From an uncultured Bacteroidales bacterium (GTDB lineage: Bacteria > Bacteroidota > Bacteroidia > Bacteroidales > UBA932): 64,000 bases of DNA. The notes beneath the pieces are model-generated. The model was not told where the DNA came from, did not search any database, and saw only the letters and a program-made list of their open reading frames with translations. The stretch covers positions 62,001-126,000 of the forward strand of contig CALUPT010000002.1 of assembly GCA_944322715.1 (NCBI GenBank), read 5' to 3'. Below, in pieces: positions 18,275 to 25,409 of this stretch; positions within the stretch are counted from its first letter, which is position 1; each line of letters starts with the position of its first letter. A program made the translations under genes and the position numbers.

Positions 18275-19823
18275 CTACCCGGCATGAAAGCATACGGCAA
18301 GAATGCCTTCGGGAGCAAGGGTGAGGGAGGCGGGTCCGGAAAGCGATGCCTTGCTGCTGAAAATCACATCAGAGGAGGAAGTGCCGGCGACATTGTCAAG
18401 CGTCACTGTCCGCACGCTACCGGACTTGTTGATGCAGATGACAATTGTGTCATCTCCGGAACGCAGTGTCCTCAACAGCATAGAGTCCTGATATCCGGAA
18501 AACCGGACGGAAGAAACGGCCCTGTCCGGAAGCAAGCCGTATAGGAAATCCGAAAGAGGGGCATAATCACCGGCCTCCCTTGCCCCGAGGGCAATGTTCG
18601 AAGGACACCACACCACCTTTCCTCTGCCGTAAGCATGTACCGAAACTTCCCTGCCGGCCGACACTGTCATCTCAGATGCGCCCCGGGTCATCGCCGGGGA
18701 ACTTTCCAGAATCCCATGCCATGGAAATGCAGGAAGAGACAGACTGTCCGCCATAACATTAAATATAGAATCCCTGATTCTGAACTCCGAGACACTGCAA
18801 CCGAAAAGATTCCTGAACATAAACCCTGTAGTCATGGTATTCCTAAGATATTCATCATAAAATGCACTCAACCCTTCCACTATAAGTGTTCCTCCTCCCG
18901 AGACGAATTTCCCGAGAAGGGACCTATATTTCCAGGGAATGCATATCTGGTTGGAAATGACCACTGTCCTTCCGGAAAAATCATCCGGAGAGAAATCATA
19001 TTCGTCTGCCGAACGGAAACCGGCATTGAGTCCCCTTTCTGTCAAAGCCCTGAAACAGGATACTGCAGACTTCATGGAAGCCCCGGTCTGCCTGGCCTCA
19101 TACCTGTCATCCCCTTCAGGACACAGCAGATTCTCCGCCCAGCCGGACTCCCTGAAATACACCACATCCACCCCCGAATCCTCAAGCCTTGCCCGGCCCA
19201 GCAAATTCTTGTGCGCGGCCCATACACCGGCGACTTTTCGGATGGCATCCACGCGGGAAGTAGGTCTTCCCCGGAAGTCGAGCAAAGCCCATTCTCCAGA
19301 CTCAAGCCCTGAACTGCGCGAGTTGAGCATCCAGAATATGCCGCCCTTGCCTTCAGTGCCAGCCACAATCCACAGCCACTGCATAATCTCATCCGGAGTC
19401 GGGCACATCGCCACGCCGCCGCTATATACATTGTTCCCGCCCTGCAGCTCGGTCATGAACCACGGAAGGTCTCCCGCACCGGATATCCGTCAGGGGTGAA
19501 GTCCGGCAAAGGATTGTTTTCCATCCAGCCCTCCCGGGCCGTGCGGATGAACGGAGAATCCGGAAGACGGCTCTGACCCGGCTCATTGAGAAGCACCCAT
19601 CCCTGCCGTCATCCATATAGGATTCGAACATTCTGATGCGGCACACGCCCATGCCATTCTCCCTGAGGGTACGGAACCATCCGTCCACCTGTGCGTCAGT
19701 CTGCCCAGGCTCAATGAACACCTGCGCGCCGACAAACAGTGCATCATCCCTGTCAAGGGACTGTGCCACGGAAAATGCCGGTGCAACAAGCAGCAACGCC
19801 AGAATAAAAATAAAATATCTCAT
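18275..19823 (-). pseudogene. GH42-type beta-galactosidase, broken by two deletions with frame changes
   Basis: Three frames carry parts of one secreted glycosidase. Frame one (from ATG 19823) gives a signal peptide and FVGAQVFIEPGQTDAQVDGW...RIRMFESYMDDG, the barrel start. Frame two (about 19600-19470) gives VLLNEPGQSRLPDSPF...PVRETF, with the NEP acid/base glutamate. Frame three (about 19465-18275) gives PWFMTELQGGNNVYSGG, with the nucleophile glutamate, then the barrel end. A trimerisation-like domain (GGGTLIVEGLSAFYDEY) and a C-terminal beta domain follow. GH42 proteins are usually 650-700 residues; about 150 residues are missing at the joins. The two catalytic glutamates survive in different frames, so no active enzyme can be made. 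Confidence 0.8.
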
Positions 19824-19876
19824 GTTTCTTTACCTGTTATCAGGACAAAGCTCCCCTATCAATTCCTTCAACTTAC

Positions 19877-20908
19877 TCATACCTCATCCTCCTTTTCATT
19901 AAGCAGTTCCCAATAGCCTGTCTTGTTGCTTCCATGTCGACAGATAATGCCGGCATTACGCAGCAAGCCGATGTGTTTTCTGACCATCCGGTCTGAAATC
20001 CCCATGTCGTTCCCGATTTCAACGGCAGTAACATACGGATTGTCTTTGATATGCGCAAGAACCTCCCAGGTGACATCAGAAAATTCCGGATGCAGCATCC
20101 GCAGTTTATCAGGAACTTTATTAGGAATTTTATTAGGAACTTCCGTCCGCAACGACTCCAGCAAGCAGCGTAGCATAAAAACGATAAAATCCGTACTTTC
20201 TCCTGATTTATCACACGCAGCAATGACTGCATAATATTCCTGCTGATGCTCCTTTACAATAGTTTCGACCGGAATCCATGCAAAAATACGGTTCCACCGC
20301 ATCAACAGTAAAGTCTGCCACATTCGTCCCATACGCCCGTTCCCATCGGCAAAGGGATGAATGAACTCGAATTCATAATGAAATATGCAACTACTGATTA
20401 ATGGATGTACCGTTGTATTTTTTGCCCATATAAGCAGGTCTTTCATAAGAGACGGCACCCGCATTGCCGGAGGTGCAAGGTGAATGCATCTGTCACCGTC
20501 AAAGACACCCACACCCCCTGAACGGTATCTGCCGTTTTCGGATACAAGGTCGGTCATCATCATACTATGTGCCTTAAGCAAATCCGCTTCTTTATACGGA
20601 TCCAGTTCAAAAAGCAGGTTGTACGCATCTATGGCATTCTTTACCTCCCTGATTTCATTAGGGGCACCCAATACCCGTTTCCCGTCCAATATATCAGTTA
20701 CCTGTTCGATTGAAAGGGAATTGTTCTCAATAGCCAAAGATGACTGGATAGTCTTTATCCTGCTCTGTTTCCTCAACATAGGTGTCGGGATATTGCCTAT
20801 CCTGGCTGACAGATGTCCGACCGTCTCGGCTATCATGATGGTCAGATTGGATATTTCTTCTGTAATATCAAAAGGCGGGACATACCCCGTATATTCTTTC
20901 TCTTTCAT
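19877..20908 (-). CDS. Fic-family protein (class II, N-terminal inhibitory helix) with winged-helix tail
   Basis: This intact 343-residue Fic protein probably transfers AMP to a protein hydroxyl. The catalytic motif [12 protein letters not shown] starts at residue 184. The inhibitory motif S-LAI-EN (residues 57-62) fits (S/T)xxxE(G/N), which blocks ATP in class II Fic proteins. Residues about 265-335 form a winged-helix DNA-binding domain ([20 protein letters not shown]), suggesting autoregulation. Its ATG overlaps the stop of the HsdM remnant (ATGA), so it was part of a restriction-modification operon in which Fic genes are often embedded. It is AT-richer than the genome. Confidence 0.92.
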   Translation of the reverse strand: MKEKEYTGYVPPFDITEEISNLTIMIAETVGHLSARIGNIPTPMLRKQSRIKTIQSSLAIENNSLSIEQVTDILDGKRVLGAPNEIREVKNAIDAYNLLFELDPYKEADLLKAHSMMMTDLVSENGRYRSGGVGVFDGDRCIHLAPPAMRVPSLMKDLLIWAKNTTVHPLISSCIFHYEFEFIHPFADGNGRMGRMWQTLLLMRWNRIFAWIPVETIVKEHQQEYYAVIAACDKSGESTDFIVFMLRCLLESLRTEVPNKIPNKVPDKLRMLHPEFSDVTWEVLAHIKDNPYVTAVEIGNDMGISDRMVRKHIGLLRNAGIICRHGSNKTGYWELLNEKEDEV

Positions 20909-21192
20909 GACTCATCCTCCTCCAATTCTGTCATTGTCTTGTCTATATGCTTGTCTTCGAGGACATTGTGGCAGGTTTCCTTCGTAAAGGAACCTTCTCC
21001 GCCTGCATCGATGAACCGGATTTCGGTATCGGACTTATGTTTTGACAGAACCGGGATATTGACCGCTATCGAAGTACCGCAGGACAACGTCCCCAAGACA
21101 AATTGCCTGAAGTCCCATCCGTCGACCGCTCCTCGAACCTCATTGGCTATCTTCCGGATTTGAGCCTGTTTATATCTTCCATTATCAATCAT
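20905..21192 (-). pseudogene. hsdM: HsdM (type I DNA methyltransferase) remnant, catalytic core deleted
   Basis: The 95-residue ORF joins the two ends of HsdM. The N-terminal part [28 protein letters not shown] is the HsdM N-domain start. [31 protein letters not shown]...NVLEDKHID is the part that lies after the NPPY block in intact proteins. Some 300-350 residues, including the SAM site and NPPY, are missing in frame. The join (21079-21087) falls where both flanks have L-F-Y in relatives; here it reads L-S-C. The start ATG 21192 is supported by the family N-terminus and a promoter just upstream. No methylation activity is possible. Confidence 0.82.
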
Positions 21193-21213
21193 TAAATTAA
21201 ATTGAATTTGATA

Positions 21214-21221
21214 CAAAGATA
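21214..21221 (-). promoter_or_regulatory. -7 box of the hsdM remnant-fic operon
   Basis: Minus strand TATCTTTG matches TAnnTTTG and lies 21 bp upstream of ATG 21192 in a strongly AT-rich stretch. The decayed operon still carries an intact promoter in front of fic. Confidence 0.6.
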
Positions 21222-21277
21222 ACGAATTAATCCTGTCTGATAATAGAAGCACTTCACTTAAAGAAACAACATCTGCG

Positions 21278-21526
21278 TCATCTGTAAAGTTTGTAGTAGC
21301 AGTACAGAGGCCAGGTGTGCGGATGGGAGCAGAAACCCTGAAAGGCGAGGCTGTAGTCTGGTACAGGAAGCCAGAAAGCATACAGTCCGCCACGGTATAG
21401 CGATGAGTTGATCTCATCCGGGGCTGTCCAGTGTCCGAACGCAGTCTGTCCTTCTGCAGAAGATGCCGGAGTTGCCGGCAACGGTAGCGTCAGCATGGCA
21501 AGGACAAAAAGCAGCAGGATCTTCAT
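21278..21526 (-). CDS. secreted protein fragment
   Basis: The 82-residue ORF begins with a clear signal peptide, [24 protein letters not shown]. About 58 residues follow, including [28 protein letters not shown]. It starts 31 bp after the SDR gene on the same strand. The context (hexuronate genes upstream, a beta-galactosidase remnant further on) suggests the N-terminus of a secreted polysaccharide-degrading enzyme whose body was deleted. No family could be recognised. Confidence 0.45.
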   Translation of the reverse strand: MKILLLFVLAMLTLPLPATPASSAEGQTAFGHWTAPDEINSSLYRGGLYAFWLPVPDYSLAFQGFCSHPHTWPLYCYYKLYR

Positions 21527-21557
21527 GATTGACGTGCTTGTGATGACATGATTCCCG

Positions 21558-22130
21558 CTAAAGTCCCGAATCGGAGAGGAAGCCTCCATCGACAGGGACT
21601 GTGATACCGGTGACAAAATCGGCCTTCTCATCATCTATCAGCCAGTTGACGCAGCCAAGCAGCTGCCTTGCCTCGCCGAAACGCTTCATCGGAGTCTGGC
21701 GGATAATGTTGGCTCCCCGCGGAGAATATCCGCTCTCCGAATCGGGATCCAGCAGCATCTTCCTGCTCCTGTCATTGAGGAAGAAACCGGGAGCCACGGC
21801 ATTGACCCTGATGTTCGCCGGAGCGAGATAGGCGGCAAGCCACTGGGTGAAATTCGATATGCCAGCCTTGCTGAGGGCTGTCATCTGCCCGAGGTCCTTC
21901 ACATCGGCCGTCAGGCTGAAACAAGTGCCGCCTTTTTCCAGTATTGCCTTTTCAGTCACTTCCAGTTTCTCACGTGTGCGTCCCACAAGCACCACCCTGT
22001 ATCCCTGTGAAGCCAGGTCCTCCGCTATTACCGAGCATAATGTGCCGCCTGCACCTGTAACGACCGCTATTTTTCCTGTTCTGTCCATTTTATCCGATTT
22101 TTCACTTTCCATTAATTCCATCGAATTCAT
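21558..22130 (-). CDS. SDR oxidoreductase (mannonate oxidoreductase-type), active site deleted
   Basis: The N-terminus IAVVTGAGGTLCSVIAEDLA is the dinucleotide-binding TGxxxGxG region of a classical short-chain dehydrogenase. The C-terminus ISNFTQWLAAYLAP...IRVNAVAPGFFLNDRSRKML...VTGITVPVDGGF resembles the fructuronate reductase (D-mannonate oxidoreductase) SDRs of Bacteroidetes. Between QMTAL (to residue 86) and SKAG (residue 87, nt about 21870) the NAG motif, the catalytic Ser and the catalytic Tyr are missing. Only the Lys of YxxSK remains. The product is 190 residues against a usual 265-275. The frame is open but the protein should be inactive. It follows the uxaC remnant, as expected for a glucuronate pathway operon. 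Confidence 0.75.
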   Translation of the reverse strand: MNSMELMESEKSDKMDRTGKIAVVTGAGGTLCSVIAEDLASQGYRVVLVGRTREKLEVTEKAILEKGGTCFSLTADVKDLGQMTALSKAGISNFTQWLAAYLAPANIRVNAVAPGFFLNDRSRKMLLDPDSESGYSPRGANIIRQTPMKRFGEARQLLGCVNWLIDDEKADFVTGITVPVDGGFLSDSGL

Positions 22131-22147
22131 TAATCCATATTTTATTG

Positions 22148-22807
22148 TCAATCACTGTCATTCCGTTCAATGGCCAAAAATCCATTCCTTGGCATTTCTT
22201 CCGAAAAAGACCCTGTCAATGTGGCAAATGCGGCATTGTCCGCAGGATTGAGGGTATAGATTATGGTCTTGGGAAGCCTTCCATTGCTGTCGCAGCCGTC
22301 GAGGAAATCCACAAGGCTTCTGATGTCGCAGCACTGTCCTATCGTCGCATAACCTCCGGCCGGGCCGGCTATGGAACGCAGTCTCGAACTGGTATATCTT
22401 TCCGCCCCGACATGCAGCTGCATCACCCAGCCCCGGCGGGCATATTCCCCTGCGAGGAAACCGAGCAGATATGAAGACAGGTACACCTTGTCATCAGGCG
22501 CGATATTGCCATCAGCGGATATTCCGGCAAGATACGAATCGAGTCCATCTGCCGGCACTGTCTCGGAAAGACCTGCGACAAGCCTCCTGTTTGCCTCTGT
22601 CCCGAACGACAGGATGGAATCCCCGCGCAATGATGGGAGCACCCTGAACGTACCCGCCTTTTCAGTCGCCTTGCGGTGGACTCCGACATCCGAGAGCAGG
22701 TCATCCGATGTGCAGAGCACATCCACATTCCATTTCCTCATGATACCTAAGGTTGACCGACTGTCATCGGCCAGCATGGCATTGCATCTGTCCCATATTG
22801 CTAAATT
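22148..22807 (-). pseudogene. uxaC: glucuronate isomerase (UxaC) remnant
   Basis: Glucuronate isomerase is a metal-dependent TIM-barrel enzyme of about 465 residues that opens hexuronate catabolism. Only about 219 residues remain. In-frame codons upstream of the first ATG (22777) read NLAIWDRCNA, a conserved UxaC stretch, so the first 120 or so residues are missing. RKWNVDVLCTSDDLL and RVLPSLRGD are conserved barrel strands. GWVMQLHVGAER and LPKTIIYTLNPADN are later ones. The section between SYLAGI and SADGN (around 22525) lacks the usual CRLSDH region. The C-terminal 100 residues after ATLTGSF are gone. Confidence 0.8.
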
Positions 22808-22971
22808 ATAATTTTATTTCACAGAAATCAAAAAAATCCTGCATTTCGGAGATGGCAAGAAAAAATTGCCTTATTCATGCCGGAAAATGACACATCCCGA
22901 TTATACGACAAATTTATTGTACTTTAGACACCATTTCGGTCGGTTTTGCCGTTAAAATAAAATTATTTCGC

Positions 22972-22984
22972 TGTCAGTCTGACA
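22972..22984. promoter_or_regulatory. inverted repeat upstream of the fimbrial promoter, possible operator
   Basis: TGTCAG-T-CTGACA is a perfect 6-bp inverted repeat with a one-base centre. It is about 25-30 bp upstream of the -33 box, a usual place for an activator site. The binding protein is unknown. Confidence 0.4.
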
Positions 22985-22993
22985 TTTAGACCA

Positions 22994-23001
22994 CCCCCCC
23001 C
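22994..23001 (+). repeat. poly-C tract (8 C) next to the fimbrial promoter
   Basis: A homopolymer of eight C ends 7-10 bp before the -33 box. Such tracts change length by slippage and can switch surface-structure genes; here that is inference. Confidence 0.55.
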
Positions 23002-23008
23002 GTAAAAA

Positions 23009-23042
23009 TTGTTGCATCTTATAAAAATATTGTGTTACTTTG
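23009..23042 (+). promoter_or_regulatory. fimbrial operon promoter
   Basis: A TTG -33 box (23009-23011 or 23012-23014) and TTACTTTG (23035-23042, 7 of 8 to TAnnTTTG) are about 20 bp apart. The predicted transcript starts around 23047, exactly where the outer stem of the structured leader begins. Confidence 0.6.
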
Positions 23043-23046
23043 CCCG

Positions 23047-23123
23047 CTGAAACGGTTGCCATTATTGCTGACCAGCAACAGGGTAACCGTAAAAAGGCAT
23101 CCAGCCTTTTGTTGTTGTTTCAG
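23047..23123 (+). ncRNA. candidate structured leader RNA of the fimbrial operon (three-way junction)
   Basis: An outer stem, CTGAAAC (23047-23053) with GTTTCAG (23117-23123), encloses two arms. Arm one pairs GGTT (23054-23057) and CC (23059-23060) with GG (23081-23082) and AACC (23085-23088), and is topped by TTGCT/AGCAA (23065-23069 with 23074-23078) around a four-base loop. Arm two is AAAAGGC (23092-23098) with GCCTTTT (23104-23110) and a five-base loop. All stems were paired by eye. A further 75 nt separate it from the start codon and include a run of seven T (23158-23164). It matches no riboswitch class I could name. Confidence 0.55.
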
Positions 23124-23212
23124 GTTAAAATGGCGCTACAGGCTGCCAGAACTAACATTTTTTTAGATTTCCGGGTTAGCAGAGACTGAGAACCTATATG
23201 GGTAGTAGTGTA

Positions 23213-23797
23213 ATGAAAAGGATTATTTTTGCCTTTGCCCTTTGCTTGTTTCTGTCATCTTCGTTTGGCAGTGTATCAGTATCAGCACAGAAAGTGGCCG
23301 TAAAGACCAACTTGCTGTATGATGCTACAGCTACCATCAATCTCGGACTCGAAATCGCCCTGGCCCCGAAATGGACTTTGGATGTGTCAGGGAACTACAA
23401 TGCATGGGATTTCGGGAACGACAGGAAATGGAAACATTTCCTTGTGCAGCCGGAAGCCAGATACTGGCTCTGCGAAAAATTCAACGGACATTTCTTCGGC
23501 CTCCATGCGCATGGAGGCGAATTCAACGTAGGCAATGCCTGCACTCCCCTCAACCTTTTCGGAGACTGCCGCAACACCAGACATGAAGGATGGTACTACG
23601 GCGCCGGCATCAGCTACGGCTACCAGTGGGTCCTCGGCAAAAGGTGGAACATCGAGCTCAGCGCGGGAATCGGATATGTCGGCTCGGACTACGATGAGTA
23701 CGAGAGTCCGCGGTGCGGAGCCTGGCTCGGTTCGGCGCACCGCGACTGGTTCGGTCCGACAAAGGCGTCCGTTTCGATCATTTACATTATCCGATAA
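23213..23797 (+). CDS. DUF3575 family protein, first gene of the fimbrial operon
   Basis: This 194-residue protein has a signal peptide (MKRIIFAFALCLFLSSSFGSVSVSA) and then the DUF3575 pattern VAVKTNLLYDATATINLGLE. WTLDVSGNYNAWDF, HFLVQPEARYWLCEKFNGHF and GAGISYGYQWVLGKRWNIEL follow. The alternating aromatic strands suggest a small outer-membrane beta-barrel. ATG 23213 is chosen because it starts the signal peptide directly; ATG 23198 is also in frame. In Bacteroidales this family heads Mfa/FimA-type clusters, usually beside DUF3868, as here. Confidence 0.87.
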   Translation: MKRIIFAFALCLFLSSSFGSVSVSAQKVAVKTNLLYDATATINLGLEIALAPKWTLDVSGNYNAWDFGNDRKWKHFLVQPEARYWLCEKFNGHFFGLHAHGGEFNVGNACTPLNLFGDCRNTRHEGWYYGAGISYGYQWVLGKRWNIELSAGIGYVGSDYDEYESPRCGAWLGSAHRDWFGPTKASVSIIYIIR

Positions 23798-23803
23798 CAA
23801 GCC

Positions 23804-25321
23804 ATGAAAAGATACATCGTCATATTGTGCGTCATCATGCTGTCCGCCGCCGTCTGCCATGCGGAAACGGCAGGCGCTGCCCCGGACACGCTGTCAGGCA
23901 GGAATGTAAGCTATCTGGATGCCATCCGTTTCGAGGACAGGACAGTGGCGAAGGATGGCCGCACCGTATGCCTTAGCATGAACATCATTCTGGACAGCAC
24001 CAGAATACGGACCCAGCACACCGTATCCCTGACACCCGTAATGGTGTCCGCCGACAGAAAGATGGAACAGCCGTTCGGGACTGTCATCGTGGACGGCCGC
24101 ACCAGGCACAAGGTATTCCTCCGCAGGGACAGGCTCGACGGGACGCAGCCGCAGAGGGACTCCGCCCTGGCCATCATACAGAGAAAGAACGGAAGCGGAC
24201 AGGAATATGAATACCTCTCCGAAATCCCGTACTGCAGCTGGATGCTCGACGGGAGCATCAGGGTGGATGAATGCGTGAAAGGCTGCGCCGACTGCGGCGA
24301 AGGGGAATCGGAGAAAATGCTCGGGGAGCCGGTGCTGCCGAGATTCATTCCGCAGTGGAAGACAGGGAAGATAGAGCCGGAACCGGAGCCGGTAAAGAGA
24401 AGGGAGGAAAGCAGGATAGCGAGACTGCAGTTCCGGTGGGACAGGGCGGACATCCTGCCGTCATGGAAGGACAACCGGACAGTGCTCGACACAGTGACAA
24501 GATCCATAGCCCTGGTGAAGGAGAAGGACTATATCGAAATCACGGGAATATATGTCGGGGGATACGCCTCTCCGGAAGGGACATGGGAATACAATCAGCG
24601 GCTTTCCGAAAGGAGGGTCGGCTCGTTCATCAAATACATCGCCGCACACAATGATGTCGGCATCGATCTGATCAAGGGAGAATGGTACGGAGAGGACTGG
24701 GACGGATTCAGGTCAGAACTGGAAAAGTCATCTTTCCCGAAAAGGGACAAGGTAATTGGGATCATTGACAGATATACCGAAGACAGGAACCTGTGCGAAA
24801 GGAAAATGATGCAGGTCCTTTCAAGACGGGAATACGTGTGGCTTCTGCACAACATCTACCCTTATCTGCGCCACTGCACGTACAGGGTGGAATACATGGT
24901 GAAGAACTTCGACCTCGGGGAGGCGCGCCGGATGATATACGACAGGCCGCAGGACCTTAACCTCAACGAGATGTACAAGGTGGCCGGGTCATACGAGAAG
25001 GGGACGCCCGAATATGCCCATGCAATGGCAATGGCGGCAAGACACTACCCACACTCCCCTGCCGTGCTGAACGACCTTGCCACGGAAGCCCTCGCTTCAG
25101 GGAATGCAGCCGGGGCCGTCAGAATACTGGAGGAAGCAGGGGAACGGCCGGATGCTGCGGTCCGGACGGATGCGGAACTGCTCAACACCCTCGGGGTGGC
25201 ATACGCGAACGATGGACAGTATGACAACGCACGGGCCGTTCTGGAGAAATCAGCTGCCCTCGGCAATGCCAATGCGGAGCACAACCTGACCCAGCTGCTC
25301 AACGTCATAGACCAGCTGTAG
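23804..25321 (+). CDS. DUF3868 protein with OmpA-like and TPR regions
   Basis: This 505-residue exported protein starts with the signal peptide RYIVILCVIMLSAAVCHAE. Residues about 28-150 are the DUF3868 domain (VSYLDAIRFEDRTVAKDGRTV). Residues about 205-330 resemble an OmpA-like domain (IEITGIYVGGYASPEGTWEYNQRLSERRVGSFIKY) that may bind peptidoglycan. The C-terminus, from about 385, has TPR-like helices (AVLNDLATEALASGNAAGAVRILEEA). It starts 6 bp after the DUF3575 gene. The pair probably forms an outer-membrane or cell-wall anchor for the pilus; no function is proven. Confidence 0.85.
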   Translation: MKRYIVILCVIMLSAAVCHAETAGAAPDTLSGRNVSYLDAIRFEDRTVAKDGRTVCLSMNIILDSTRIRTQHTVSLTPVMVSADRKMEQPFGTVIVDGRTRHKVFLRRDRLDGTQPQRDSALAIIQRKNGSGQEYEYLSEIPYCSWMLDGSIRVDECVKGCADCGEGESEKMLGEPVLPRFIPQWKTGKIEPEPEPVKRREESRIARLQFRWDRADILPSWKDNRTVLDTVTRSIALVKEKDYIEITGIYVGGYASPEGTWEYNQRLSERRVGSFIKYIAAHNDVGIDLIKGEWYGEDWDGFRSELEKSSFPKRDKVIGIIDRYTEDRNLCERKMMQVLSRREYVWLLHNIYPYLRHCTYRVEYMVKNFDLGEARRMIYDRPQDLNLNEMYKVAGSYEKGTPEYAHAMAMAARHYPHSPAVLNDLATEALASGNAAGAVRILEEAGERPDAAVRTDAELLNTLGVAYANDGQYDNARAVLEKSAALGNANAEHNLTQLLNVIDQL

Positions 25322-25409
25322 GCCGTCAGGGCATTCCTGCAGAGACGGAGACAATGGAGCGGAAGAATGAGAACAGACAATAAATAACAAAACAACTAAT
25401 TTTTATATC

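Larger units (their letters stand above)
22808..23008. other. non-coding region upstream of the fimbrial promoter
   Basis: There is no convincing ORF. The region is AT-rich and contains a repeated heptamer TTTAGAC (22923 and 22985), the inverted repeat TGTCAGTCTGACA (22972-22984) and a run of eight C (22994-23001). Confidence 0.6.

Noticed and set aside
21193..21417. Upstream extension of the hsdM remnant frame
   Set aside because: The extra 75 residues have no HsdM similarity, and the -7 box at 21214-21221 lies inside the stretch.
23131..23164. Intrinsic terminator or attenuator (TGGC...GCCA stem then T7) in the fimbrial leader
   Set aside because: The stem is only four pairs and lies about ten bases from the T-run, so it does not fit a rho-independent terminator; the T-run is noted only as part of the leader.
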